Assembly: GCA_036675815.1 (NCBI GenBank)
Contig: JAKFEE010000021.1
Coordinates: 186,001 to 250,000 of the forward strand
DNA length: 64,000 nt
Direction: 5' to 3'
Origin: JAKFEE01 sp036675815
Lineage (GTDB): Bacteria; Pseudomonadota; Alphaproteobacteria; Rhodospirillales; Magnetospirillaceae
Within the stretch, counting starts at the first letter, position 1. Every line of letters begins with the position of its first letter. Of this stretch, positions 17,669 to 28,300 are shown one piece after another. Below the pieces are notes generated by a model. The model had not been told where the DNA came from. It saw nothing but the letters and a program-made list of their open reading frames with translations, and made no database searches. A program made the translations under genes and the position numbers.

Positions 17669-19797
17669 GGTCCACCTCGGTCATCGCCGACATCGGCACA
17701 CCGGCGCAGCACCGCCAGCGAACGCGATCGCAAGGGAAAGCGGCTGCCGGCGCGCCATATCTCATGCCGGCTGAGGGGGCGCGGCTCGGCGGTATCGAGC
17801 ATCACCTCCCATCCCTTGGCCAGGCCGACGGACGGCAGCGTGTACGGAACCTCGCCGTGATAGGCGTTGAGCAGGACGAGGAAGGCATCCTCCATCTCCT
17901 CGTGTCCCGCGCGCGCGTCGTAATCGCCCAGGACGAAAGCCAGCGAACGCGCGAACGGCATCATCCAGTCGCCGTGCCCCATCTCGCACCCCTCGGGTGT
18001 GATCCAGGTGATGTCCTTCATGCCGCCGCCAGGCACGCGCCGTCCCCGAAAGAACTTTGGCCGTCGGAACGCCGGGTACTGGCAGCGCAGCGCGACGAGC
18101 TTGCGCATGAACGCCAGCATGTCCTGATCAGCCGCGGTCCAATCGAGCCAGCCGATGGCGTTGTCCTGGCAATAGGCATTGTTGTTGCCCCGTTGCGAAT
18201 TGCCGATCTCGTCACCCGAGAGCAGCATCGGCACCCCTTGCGACAACAACAGCGTCGCCAGGAAGTTGCGCATCTGCTGGCGGCGCAGGCGGAGGATACC
18301 GGGGTCGTCGGTGTCGCCTTCGGTGCCGCAGTTCCAACTGAAATTGTCGTTGGTGCCGTCGAGATTGCCCTCGCCGTTGGCCTCGTTGTGCTTGCTGCCG
18401 TAGCTGACCAGGTCGCGCAGCGTGAAGCCGTCGTGGGCGGTGATGAAGTTCACGCTGGCCCATGGCCGCCGCCCGCCCCATTCGAACAGGTCGGACGACC
18501 CGGTGAGCCGCGATGCCAGGTCGCCGATGAGGCCACCGTCACCGCGCCAGAAGCGGCGCACCGTATCGCGATAGCGGTCGTTCCATTCCGACCATCCCGG
18601 CGGGAAGCCCCCCAGGCGATAACCGTCACCGCCCACATCCCAAGGCTCGGCAATGAGCTTGACCCGCGACAGCACCGGATCCTGACGCATGGCGTCGAGG
18701 AATCCCGCTCCTCGCTCGAAGCCGATACCCTCACGCCCGAGGCTGGCGGCCAGGTCGAAGCGAAAGCCGTCGACATGCATCTCCTCGACCCAGAAGCGCA
18801 AGGAGTCGGTGACCATCTGCAACACCCGTGGATGACGAAGGTTGAGGGTGTTGCCGCAACCGGAGAAATTCTCGTAGTGGCGCTCGTCGCCGGGCATCAG
18901 GCGGTAGTACGAGGCGTTGTCGATACCCCTGTAGCAAAGCGTCGGCCCCAGGTGATTGCCCTCGGCGGTATGGTTGTAGACGACGTCGAGGATGACCTCG
19001 ATGCCGGCCTCGTGCATGCGCAGCACCAGGGTCTTGAACTCGCCATGGCCTCTGCTCTGGCAATAACGGCGATCGAGCGCCGAGAAGCAGATCGGGTTGT
19101 AGCCCCAGTAGTTGCGCAGCCCGCGCTCGACCAGACCGCGCTCGTCGATGCCGGCGTGCACCGGCATCAGTTCGATGGCGGTGACGCCCAGACGCACCAG
19201 ATGGTCAATGGCCGCCGGCTCGGCCAGGCCGAGCAGCGTGCCGCGCAACGGCGCCGGAATGTCGGGGTGGCGCATGGTGTAGCCACGGACGTGCATCTCG
19301 TAGATGATCGTCTCGGCCCACGGACGCGCCGGCGGCCGGTCGCCCCCCCAGGTGAAGACCGTCTCCACCACACACGATTTCGGCATCAGGCGGGCATTGT
19401 CGCGGCGATCGATGGCCAGGTCGCCACGCGGCGAGCCGGCGCGATATCCCAGGTGCAGGTCGCTCCATTTGAAGGTGCCGACGAGCTCCCGGGCGTAGGG
19501 ATCGATCAACAGCTTGGCCGGGTTGAAGCGGTGGCCGCGCGCCGGATCGTAGGGGCCATGGACACGATAGCCGTAAAGCTGCCCCGGCCGCGCCTCGGGA
19601 AGATAGCCGTGCCACACCTGGTCGGTGAATTCCCGCAGGCCGATACGGGCGATCTCGCGGATGCCGTGTGCGTCGAACAGGCACAGCTCGACCCGTTCGG
19701 CATGGGCCGAGAACAGGGCGAAATTGACGCCGCGACCGTCCCAGATGGCACCGAGGGGATAGGGGTTCCCCGGCCATAGGCGCCAGCCGTTGCTCAT
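17665..19797 (-). CDS. glgX: glycogen debranching enzyme GlgX
   Basis: Isoamylase-type GH13 enzyme that cuts alpha-1,6 branches from phosphorylase-limit glycogen. The 710-residue product shows YPLGAIWDGRGVNFALFSAH at the N-terminal CBM48, DVVYNHTAEGNHLGPTL, DGFRFDLAASLGRE (nucleophile near 346), KLIAEPWDVGGDGY (acid/base near 381) and NFITAHDGFTLRDLVSY (near 452). It starts 28 bases after the end of glgB and couples to treZ by ATGA overlap. The released maltooligosaccharides suit MalQ, TreY and TreZ encoded next. Confidence 0.97.
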   Translation of the reverse strand: MSNGWRLWPGNPYPLGAIWDGRGVNFALFSAHAERVELCLFDAHGIREIARIGLREFTDQVWHGYLPEARPGQLYGYRVHGPYDPARGHRFNPAKLLIDPYARELVGTFKWSDLHLGYRAGSPRGDLAIDRRDNARLMPKSCVVETVFTWGGDRPPARPWAETIIYEMHVRGYTMRHPDIPAPLRGTLLGLAEPAAIDHLVRLGVTAIELMPVHAGIDERGLVERGLRNYWGYNPICFSALDRRYCQSRGHGEFKTLVLRMHEAGIEVILDVVYNHTAEGNHLGPTLCYRGIDNASYYRLMPGDERHYENFSGCGNTLNLRHPRVLQMVTDSLRFWVEEMHVDGFRFDLAASLGREGIGFERGAGFLDAMRQDPVLSRVKLIAEPWDVGGDGYRLGGFPPGWSEWNDRYRDTVRRFWRGDGGLIGDLASRLTGSSDLFEWGGRRPWASVNFITAHDGFTLRDLVSYGSKHNEANGEGNLDGTNDNFSWNCGTEGDTDDPGILRLRRQQMRNFLATLLLSQGVPMLLSGDEIGNSQRGNNNAYCQDNAIGWLDWTAADQDMLAFMRKLVALRCQYPAFRRPKFFRGRRVPGGGMKDITWITPEGCEMGHGDWMMPFARSLAFVLGDYDARAGHEEMEDAFLVLLNAYHGEVPYTLPSVGLAKGWEVMLDTAEPRPLSRHEIWRAGSRFPLRSRSLAVLRRCADVGDDRGGP

Positions 19798-19825
19798 GGG
19801 CGGAACGGCACGGCAGGCATCGCGA

Positions 19826-22045
19826 TCACCCCATCTCCGGCCGCATGACGACCATCGCCAGGGGCGGCAAGGTCATGCCCAATGAATACGGCAAGCCGTG
19901 CCACGGCGTCTCCTCGGCCAGCAGGCCACCGCCGTTGCCGACGTTGGAACCGCCGTAGAGCGCGGCGTCGGTGTTCAGGAGCTCGCGATACCAGCCGCCG
20001 GTGGGCACGCCGACGCGGTAACCCTGGCGCGGCACGGGCGTAAAGTTGCAGGCGACGACGACGAAATCGCCTGGGTCTTTCGCACGGCGCAGATAGGCGA
20101 TGACGCTGTTGTCGCGATCGCAGCAGTCGATCCAGGCGAAACCACGGCTGTCGCAATCCTGTTCGTGGAGCGCCGGCAGCGTGGCATAGAGGCGATTGAG
20201 GTCGCCGATCAGGCGGCGCACGCCGTCGTGCATGCGATCGGCGACGAGGTGCCAGTCGAGGCTGGCATTATAGTTCCACTCGTTCTCCTGGCCGAACTCG
20301 CCGCCCATGAACAGCAGCTTCTTGCCGGGTTGCGTCCACATGAAGCCGTAATAGGCCCGCAGATTGGCGAAGCGCTGCCAGCGATCGCCGGGCATGCGCC
20401 CAAGGATCGAGCGCTTGCCGTAGACCACTTCGTCGTGCGACAGCGGCAGCACGAAGTTCTCATGGAACGCATAGAGCAGGCCGAAAGTCAGATCGTCGTG
20501 GTGATAGCGGCGGTGGATGGGCCCCTTGCCGATGTAGCGCAAGGTGTCGTGCATCCAGCCCATGTTCCACTTGAAGCCGAAGCCGAGACCGCCGACGTAG
20601 ACCGGCCGCGACACCATGGGCCAGGCGGTCGATTCCTCGGCGATGGTCATGGCCCCCGGCTGATCGCCGTAGACCAGGATGTTCATCTTGCGCAGGAACT
20701 CGATCGCCTCGAGGTTTTCGCGGCCGCCATGGACATTGGGGACCCATTCCCCCGGCTCGCGCGAATAATCGAGATAGAGCATCGAGGCCACGGCATCGAC
20801 GCGGAGGCCGTCGACATGATACTCGTCCAGCCAGTACAAGGCATTGGCGTATAGGAAATTGCACACCTCGGTGCGGCCGTAGTTGTAGATCAGCGTGTTC
20901 CAGTCCTTGTGCAGACCTTGGCGCGGATCCTCGTGTTCGTAGAGATGCGTCCCGTCGAAACGCGCCAGCCCATGCGCGTCCGCCGGGAAATGGCCGGCCA
21001 CCCAGTCGATGATGACGCCGATGCCCTTGGCGTGCATGGTATCGATGAAGTAACGGAAGTCTTCGGGCGTGCCGAAGCGGCTGGTCGGGGCGAACAGGCC
21101 GATCGGCTGGTAGCCCCACGAGCCGCCGAACGGATGCTCATGCACCGGCATCAGCTCGATATGGGTGAAACCCAGGTCGCGCACGTAATCGCCGAGCTGA
21201 TCGGCAAGCTCGCGATAGGACAGCGGCCGGTTGCCCTCTTCGGGCACCGTCCGCCACGAACCCAGGTGGACCTCGTAGATGCTGATCGGCTTTTGACGAT
21301 CGTCGCCTCGGCTCCGCCGCGCCATCCACTCCGCATCGGTCCAGTCGTAGTGGCGGATGTCATGGACGACCGATGCGGTTTTCGGGGGCACCTCGGCGAA
21401 GAAGCCGTAGGGATCGGCCTTGAGCGGCAGCAGGTGGCCGCCGGCGTCCAGCAACTCGTATTTATAGATGGCCCCCGGCTGCAGCCCGGGGACGAACAGC
21501 TCCCACACGCCGGCGTCCATGCGGCGGCGCATGGGGTGGCGGCGGCCATCCCAATCGTTGAAATCGCCGACGACCGACACTCGAGTGGCATTCGGCGCCC
21601 ACACCGCGAAATTCACCCCAGCGATGCCATCGACGTTGACGCAGTGGGCGCCCAATTTTTCGTAGGTGCGGAGATGCGTGCCCTCGGCCAAGAGATGCAT
21701 GTCGAGTTCGCCGAGAACCGGCGGGAAACGGTAGGGGTCCTCGACCTCGGTGGTCACCCCCGCCCCGAGATCGAGGCGGAGGCGATAGGCGAACGGCCGG
21801 GATCGGCCCGATGGCCCGGCGAACACCCCCTCGGCGGCCACGCGCGGCAATTCGGCCGCCGTTGCGCCAGAGTCGGCATCGATGACCCAGACGCGCTCCG
21901 CCCGGGGCTGGAAGGTGCGCACGACATGAAGCTCGCCCTGTCGATGCTGCCCGAGGAAGCCGAAGGGGTCGCCATGGCCACCGCGAACGATGGCGTCCGC
22001 CTGGGCGCGCAGACCATCGCCGATGAGTTCATCGCGTAGTGCCAT
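19826..22045 (-). CDS. glgB: 1,4-alpha-glucan branching enzyme
   Basis: Creates alpha-1,6 branches by cutting and re-attaching linear alpha-1,4 chains. 739 residues with the N1 and CBM48 modules (GVNFAVWAPNATRVSVVGDF), then SWGYQPIGLFAPTSRFG, GLRVDAVASMLYLDYSR (nucleophile near 417), MTIAEESTAWP (acid/base near 468) and LPLSHDEVVYGK. The full-length N-terminus marks the E. coli-like group. The start lies 17 bases inside treS, with GGAGGAG about 10 bases upstream. It provides branching for chains made by GlgE. Confidence 0.97.
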   Translation of the reverse strand: MALRDELIGDGLRAQADAIVRGGHGDPFGFLGQHRQGELHVVRTFQPRAERVWVIDADSGATAAELPRVAAEGVFAGPSGRSRPFAYRLRLDLGAGVTTEVEDPYRFPPVLGELDMHLLAEGTHLRTYEKLGAHCVNVDGIAGVNFAVWAPNATRVSVVGDFNDWDGRRHPMRRRMDAGVWELFVPGLQPGAIYKYELLDAGGHLLPLKADPYGFFAEVPPKTASVVHDIRHYDWTDAEWMARRSRGDDRQKPISIYEVHLGSWRTVPEEGNRPLSYRELADQLGDYVRDLGFTHIELMPVHEHPFGGSWGYQPIGLFAPTSRFGTPEDFRYFIDTMHAKGIGVIIDWVAGHFPADAHGLARFDGTHLYEHEDPRQGLHKDWNTLIYNYGRTEVCNFLYANALYWLDEYHVDGLRVDAVASMLYLDYSREPGEWVPNVHGGRENLEAIEFLRKMNILVYGDQPGAMTIAEESTAWPMVSRPVYVGGLGFGFKWNMGWMHDTLRYIGKGPIHRRYHHDDLTFGLLYAFHENFVLPLSHDEVVYGKRSILGRMPGDRWQRFANLRAYYGFMWTQPGKKLLFMGGEFGQENEWNYNASLDWHLVADRMHDGVRRLIGDLNRLYATLPALHEQDCDSRGFAWIDCCDRDNSVIAYLRRAKDPGDFVVVACNFTPVPRQGYRVGVPTGGWYRELLNTDAALYGGSNVGNGGGLLAEETPWHGLPYSLGMTLPPLAMVVMRPEMG

Positions 22046-25000
22046 TGTTCCGCGTCTCCTCCGATCTCAACATCGTGATCAGACCCCGGAGGGGGACCGT
22101 GAGCCAGGCCGGACGGTTGGCAGACTCATAGACGATTTCGTAACAAGCCTTTTCCATCAGAAACAGCGCCAGCAGCTCGGCAAACGCCTTGTTGTCCGGC
22201 GGGCAGGCGGGCGAGCCGGCCATGGTCGACAGATAGCTGGCAAGGAACGTCTGCCGCGCCCGCTCTTCCCAATCCATGGCGAGGTCGAGCAACTGTGCCC
22301 TGGCCCCCGGCTGCACCGTCTCGCTGCGAATGATCGTTGCCCATGCGGCATAGCTGAAGGAACGCAGCATGCCCGCGACATCGCGCAGCGGTGAGTCCTT
22401 CCGGCGGCGCTCGGCCGCCGATTTCCGCGGCTCGCCCTCGAAGTCGATAATGTAGGCGTCATTGCGGGCGATGAGAATCTGGCCAAGGTGCAGGTCGCCG
22501 TGAATCCGCGTCTTGACCATGCCCGAGATCCCCGCGGAAAGGCTGTCGATGCGCGCCAGCAACCGCTCCTCGTTATCGAGCAGCGCCTGCGCCTCAGGGC
22601 TCTGCAGCTTGCGCACCACCGCGAGCGCCTCTTCCGCCTGGACGTGAGCCCGTTTGGCCCAGTGGGTGGCATCGGCCGCAGTGGCTGGTTCGGGGTCGAA
22701 GGCGAGATCGCCGCTTTCGATGCTCAGGGCCTGGTGCAGTTCGGCCACGCGTTGGCCTATGGTGGCGATAAAGGCCAGGATGTCGTTGTGAATCCCGGCG
22801 TCCAACCGGCTGCGCACCTCCGCGTCGGGGAGCAGCCCATACTCGCCGAGAAAGCGCTCGAGATAGCTGAGAACCCAGCTCCAGCCATCCCCCTGATTGC
22901 CGATGAAGCCGAAGATCGTGGCCAGGATGGTCTCACGGCCGGCCGCGTCGGTGGCGCTGACCCAGCCCAACAACGGCGGCGTGTTGGCATAGTGCGCGAT
23001 CTCGGTGAGGAAGCTGCCCATCTCGACTTCGGCGCTGATGCCGTCCTCGACTCGCCGGATCAGTTTCACCACCACCTGTTCGTCGACGACGATCGACGTG
23101 TTGGTCTGTTCGACCGTCAATCGCTTGATCGTCGGCGGATCGGCAAATTCGACGCTATCGGCAGCCCGGGTCCGGTGGCCCGCCAGCCATCCCTCACTGC
23201 CTGGAACACGGGCGCTCTCGCGTACGGTTTCGATCAGCGCCAACACGAAGCTGTCATCGAAGGCCGCATCGTAGAGGACGCCGATGCGCGGGCCGCGGCG
23301 CAAGCGGGCCAGGGTGGAATGCGCCTGCGCCATATCCTCGGCGCGGGCATCCCAGGCGCTGGCCAGCGGCAGGAAATAGATTCGGGTAAGGCCGCCCGGC
23401 CGATGGAGGGCAAACAGCCCCAGGAACCAGGTGCCGGCACTCGAGCGCAGCTCGATGTGGCGTAGCAACTCGGCTTGGGCGATGTTCGCGTCCTTGTCGC
23501 CGAACCAGCGCTGCAACGGCAGGAACGGCGGCAGAATGTCCTTCTCGAGCTGGCGGCGGCTATTGCCGCCAAGCAAGCTGGCCCACAGCTCTCCCACCAC
23601 CAGGGTGGTCATCTCCAGCAGGTGTTGCGGCATCGGCTCGTGCCAGCGTGGCGCCTCGACCTCGGCGGCCAGTACGAACCAGTAGAAGCCGTACCCTGGG
23701 AGCGTAAGGAAATACGGCAATTCACCGATCGGCGGGAATGCGCTCTGGCCGGTCAGTTCGATCGGCACGCGGCCGCGGAACTCCGACATGTCGAGCTCGA
23801 CGCCTTGCGCGGCGCGCGACACGTTGAACACGCACAGGATGCTCTCGCCCTCGTACTCGCGCAGATAAGCCAATATCTTGCGGTTGGCCGGATAGAGGAA
23901 GCGCATGGCGCCGCGGCCGAACACCTTGCGCGACTGACGAACGCCGATGATGCGCTTCATCCAGTTCAGCAACGATGACGGGTTGCGCAACTGCGCATCG
24001 ACGTTGACGGCGCGATAGCCGTAGACCGGGTCCATGATGGGCGGCAGCAACAGCCGGGCGGGATCGGCGCGCGAGAAGCCGCCGTTGCGGTCCTCGGACC
24101 ACTGCATCGGCGTCCGCACGCCGTCGCGGTCGCCAAGAAAGATGTTGTCGCCCATACCGATCTCGTCGCCGTAATAGAGGATGGGCGTGCCCGGCATCGA
24201 CAGCAGCATCGCGTTCAGCAACTCGATCTTGCGGCGGTCGTTGTCCATCAGCGGCGCGAGGCGCCGCCGGATGCCGACATTGATGCGGGCGCGCGGATCG
24301 GCGGCGTAGGTCGACCACAGATAGTCGCGTTCGTGGTCGGTGACCATCTCCAGGGTCAACTCGTCATGGTTGCGCAAGAAGATCGCCCACTGGCAGTTGG
24401 GCGGGATTTCCGGCGTCTGGCGCATGATGTCGGTGATGGGATGGCGGTCCTCGCGGGCGATGGCCATGTACATCCGCGGCATCAGCGGAAAATGGAAGGC
24501 CATGTGGCATTCGTCGCCCAGGCCGAAATAGGGCAGCACGTCTTCCGGCCACTGGTTGGCCTCGGCCAGGAACAGCCGCCCAGGATGGCTCTCGTCGAGC
24601 GCGGCGCGCAGCCGGCGCAGCACGGCATGCGTTTCGGGGATGTTCTCGTTGCTGGTGCCTTCGCGCTCGACCAGGTAGGGAACGGCATCGAGCCGCATGC
24701 CATCGACGCCCATGTCCAACCAGAAGCGCATGACGTTGATGACTTCGCGGACGACCTGCGGGTTGTCGAAGTTGAGATCGGGCTGGTGCGAGAAGAAGCG
24801 GTGCCAGTAATACTGCTGGGCCGTGTTGTCCCAGGCCCAGTTCGAGGTTTCGGTGTCGGTGAAGATTATGCGGGTATCGACGAACTTATGAACGGTGTCC
24901 GACCATACATAATAATTCCGATGCGCCGAGCCCCTGCGCGCCAATCGCGCCCTCTGGAACCACGGGTGCTGGTCCGACGTGTGGTTGACCACCAGCTCGG

Positions 25001-25358
25001 TGATGACCTTGAGCCCGCGGCGATGGGCCTGGCGCACGAAATTGCGGAAGTCCTTCATCGTGCCGTAGGACGGATGGACATTGCGGTAATCGGCAATGTC
25101 GTAGCCGTCGTCGCGCAATGGGCTGGGATAGAACGGCAGCAGCCATATGGTGTTGATGCCCAGATCCTGCAGGTAGTCGAGCTTCTGCGTCAGGCCGCGG
25201 AAGTCGCCGACACCGTCGTCGTCAGAGTCGAAGAACGACTTGACGTGCAGTTCGTACAGCACGGCATCCTTATACCACAGCGGCTCCTCGCTGACGGTCG
25301 AGGCCGCAGGATGGGCCTCGGCCGTATGTACCCGCTGGTTCAGGTCGCTGCCTTCCAT
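22029..25358 (-). CDS. treS: trehalose synthase fused to maltokinase (TreS-Mak/Pep2)
   Basis: Bifunctional protein of 1109 residues. The N-terminal part (about 1-560) is a GH13 trehalose synthase that isomerises trehalose and maltose: SFFDSDDDGVGDFRGL, DGMRLDAVPYLVERE (nucleophile near 222), LFLAEANQWPEDV (near 264) and FLRNHDELTLEMV (near 331). The C-terminal part is a maltokinase with an aminoglycoside-kinase-like fold: IHGDLHLGQILIA (catalytic loop near 954) and YIIDFEGEPRKS (metal site). Together they make maltose 1-phosphate for GlgE. The ATG at 25358 follows AGGAGGT, which overlaps the glgE stop codon. In many bacteria the two activities are separate proteins; the fusion is known in proteobacteria. 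Confidence 0.96.
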   Translation of the reverse strand: MEGSDLNQRVHTAEAHPAASTVSEEPLWYKDAVLYELHVKSFFDSDDDGVGDFRGLTQKLDYLQDLGINTIWLLPFYPSPLRDDGYDIADYRNVHPSYGTMKDFRNFVRQAHRRGLKVITELVVNHTSDQHPWFQRARLARRGSAHRNYYVWSDTVHKFVDTRIIFTDTETSNWAWDNTAQQYYWHRFFSHQPDLNFDNPQVVREVINVMRFWLDMGVDGMRLDAVPYLVEREGTSNENIPETHAVLRRLRAALDESHPGRLFLAEANQWPEDVLPYFGLGDECHMAFHFPLMPRMYMAIAREDRHPITDIMRQTPEIPPNCQWAIFLRNHDELTLEMVTDHERDYLWSTYAADPRARINVGIRRRLAPLMDNDRRKIELLNAMLLSMPGTPILYYGDEIGMGDNIFLGDRDGVRTPMQWSEDRNGGFSRADPARLLLPPIMDPVYGYRAVNVDAQLRNPSSLLNWMKRIIGVRQSRKVFGRGAMRFLYPANRKILAYLREYEGESILCVFNVSRAAQGVELDMSEFRGRVPIELTGQSAFPPIGELPYFLTLPGYGFYWFVLAAEVEAPRWHEPMPQHLLEMTTLVVGELWASLLGGNSRRQLEKDILPPFLPLQRWFGDKDANIAQAELLRHIELRSSAGTWFLGLFALHRPGGLTRIYFLPLASAWDARAEDMAQAHSTLARLRRGPRIGVLYDAAFDDSFVLALIETVRESARVPGSEGWLAGHRTRAADSVEFADPPTIKRLTVEQTNTSIVVDEQVVVKLIRRVEDGISAEVEMGSFLTEIAHYANTPPLLGWVSATDAAGRETILATIFGFIGNQGDGWSWVLSYLERFLGEYGLLPDAEVRSRLDAGIHNDILAFIATIGQRVAELHQALSIESGDLAFDPEPATAADATHWAKRAHVQAEEALAVVRKLQSPEAQALLDNEERLLARIDSLSAGISGMVKTRIHGDLHLGQILIARNDAYIIDFEGEPRKSAAERRRKDSPLRDVAGMLRSFSYAAWATIIRSETVQPGARAQLLDLAMDWEERARQTFLASYLSTMAGSPACPPDNKAFAELLALFLMEKACYEIVYESANRPAWLTVPLRGLITMLRSEETRNNGTTR

Positions 25359-25366
25359 GCCACCTC

Positions 25367-28300
25367 CTAGAAGCAAGGCGTGCGGTAGTCGACGGAGGTC
25401 CACACGGTCACGCGGAAAATCGCCGCCGGGTTGACCTGAGGATCCAGCCGCACCTTGTGCCGGATGCCGCGCCATAGGTGGCGAACGCCGGTCAGCAGTT
25501 CCTCGACCTCGAAGGTTTCCCCGGCGGGAACGCCGATCATCTCGAGCGGGAAGTGCAGCACCGCATCATGGGCGTCGAACGGATCGAGATTGACGGCGAC
25601 GAAGATGATGTTCGAGCGGTCGAGCGTCATCTTCGAATAGAAGATCACGTTGTCGTCGTCGGCCTGGTGAAAGCGCACGTTCTCGAATTCGTGAAGGGCC
25701 GGGTTCTCTCGGCGGATGCGATTGATCGCGGTAATCTCGTCCTTGATGTTGCCCGGGCGGTCCCAGTCCCACACCTTGTACTGGTACTTTTCCGAATTCA
25801 TGTACTCTTCCTTGCCCGGTATTCCCGCGCTCTCGCACAATTCATATGAATTGTAGATGCCGTAGACCGATGACAAGGTCGCCGCCAGCACGAAGCGGAT
25901 GCGGAAGGCCGGGCGGCCGCCGGTCTGCAGGAACTGCGGCAGGATATCGGGCGTGGTGGGAAAGAAGTTCGGCCGGAAGTATTCGCGGCTTTCCGACTGG
26001 CTGAGTTCGGTCAGATAGTCGGTCAGCTCGGCCTTGAAGTTGCGCCAAGTGAAATAGGTGTAGGACTGGGTGAAGCCGACCTTGGCCAGCATGCGCATCA
26101 TCTTCGGGCGGGTGAAGGCCTCGGACAGGAAAATCGTCCCCGGATAGTTCTCCTGGACCGTACGGATCAGCCATTCCCAGAACGGCACCGGCTTGGTGTG
26201 CGGGTTGTCGACGCGGAAGATGGTCACGCCCTGCTCGCACCAGAACAGCACCACCGACAGCATCTCATCCCACAGCGCCCGGGCATGAGGGCCGTAGAAA
26301 TTGACGTTGACGATGTCCTGGTACTTCTTCGGCGGGTTCTCGGCATATTTGATGGTGCCGTCGGGGCGCCACACGAACCACTCGGGATGCTCGCGGACAT
26401 AAGGGTGGTCGGGGGCGCACTGGATGGCGAAATCCAGCGCCACCTCCATGCCGTGGTCGGCGGCGGCCCGCACCAGGGCGCGGAAATCGTCCAGGGTGCC
26501 GAGGCCGGGATGCACCGCCTTGTGCCCACCCTCGTCGCTGCCGATGGCATAGGGGCTGCCCGGGTCATGCGGGCCGGCGCTAAGGGTGTTGTTGGGTCCC
26601 TTGCGATGGACGCGGCCGATGGGATGGATGGGCAGCAGGTAAAGAACGTCGAAACCCATGGCGCGGATCTCGGGCAGGCGCCGGATGCAGTCGTGGAAGG
26701 TGGCGCTTGCGGTCGGATCCGAGCCCTGCGAGCGGGCCATCATCTCGTACCAGGCGGCGAAGCGGGCGATGATGCGGTCGACGATGACCTCGCTCACCGC
26801 CCCGGAGCGCACCGAGGCCGAGCGGTCCGGATTGCGGGCCATGATCTGGCGCAGCATGGTGGACTGCAGCAGATCGGCTTTCTCGTCATCGCCGTCGGCA
26901 GCATCGAAGTCGGCAAGGATGCGCCGCAGGCGGTCGCGGTCGGAGAGTTCGGCGCGCTCGACGCTCGCCGCCACCAGCGCCCGGCCTTCGGTCAATTCCA
27001 GGGCGATACTCTGCCCGGCATCGCGCTTCTTGCCGACGTCATGGCGCCACGATTCGAAATGATCGACCCATGACTCGACGGTGTACTCGTAGCGGGTGTT
27101 GCGCTCGAGCTTGAAGCGCCCCACCCAGCGGTCGTTGCCATCGACCAGGGCCATGGGCGCCTCGCGCCATCTCGCCTCTCCCTTCTCGCGATAAAGCACG
27201 GCGGCGGCGATGCGGTCGTGGCCGTCCTTGAAAATGTCGGCGCCAATCTCGATCAGGTCGCCCACCTCGCGTTTGACCGCGAAGCGTCCACCATCGACCT
27301 TGGGCGTCACCCCCTCGATCAGGATGGCGCGCGTCGCCAACCCCGCCATCAGGTCGACCGCGGTCTCGGCGATATGTGCGCCCCCGGCCGATGACGTGGG
27401 GGCGTCGACGGCATAGGCGGGCGGCGTCTCGACCCGGCCGGCGCCGCTGGCCCGGGTGCGCAGCAGGCGCACGTCGAAGGGCTCGAGGCGCACGCGCTCG
27501 GGCAGGCTCGCCGCGCCGTCATCAGGGGTGCAATCCTCGAAGCGGTCGATGGCGAAGCCGGTCGGCCGCAGCAGCGCCGCCATTTCGACGTCGAAGGCCC
27601 TGTGGCCATCGCTGTTCATCAGCAGCAGCGCCGCCGCCGTCCCGTCCGGCGTCCGCCGCAGCAGGGCCACCAGCGGGTTGTCGGGGCGGGTCAACCGCTC
27701 CTGCGGGCCTTCGAGAGTCATCGCCGGCGTGGCGCGCTTGCACGCGTTCACCGCGGTGATGAACGGCGAAAGATCGAAGGCTTGCGCTTCCCAGTCATCG
27801 GGCCGCGTCTCGACCACGTTCAGCGCCTTGCGAAAGCCGAACTCGAAGCCGAGCGGAATCATCCAGCCGCTGGAGACGAACGCCGCCAACAGGGTGCGCA
27901 GCCGATAATAGCGCAGGGGGTCGCCACCACGCGGCACCTCGCTCATCAGCCGCGGCGTGTCGTGGCTTTCGGGAAAGGCGATCGACGGGGCGATGCGGCG
28001 CAGCGTGTCGTACTGGTCGAGCAGCCAGTCGCTCTTGAAGTCCCACCATTTGGCCGAGTTGAACAGGTAGTGGAATCCGGCGGTGGCCAGCGCCTCGATC
28101 TCGTCGACGCGGCAGCCCAGGGTCTCGGCGGCGAACTGGCCGTCGGGGCGGGCGTCGTGGACATTGGCGATGATGCCGGCCCACACCTCGGCAGGCACCT
28201 TGTAGGCGGCATCGCAGCGGAAACCGGCGAAGCCGAGGCCGGCGAAGTGGCGCGCCACCTCGGACCACTGCGTGATCAGTTCCGGCCACAGGGCGCGGTT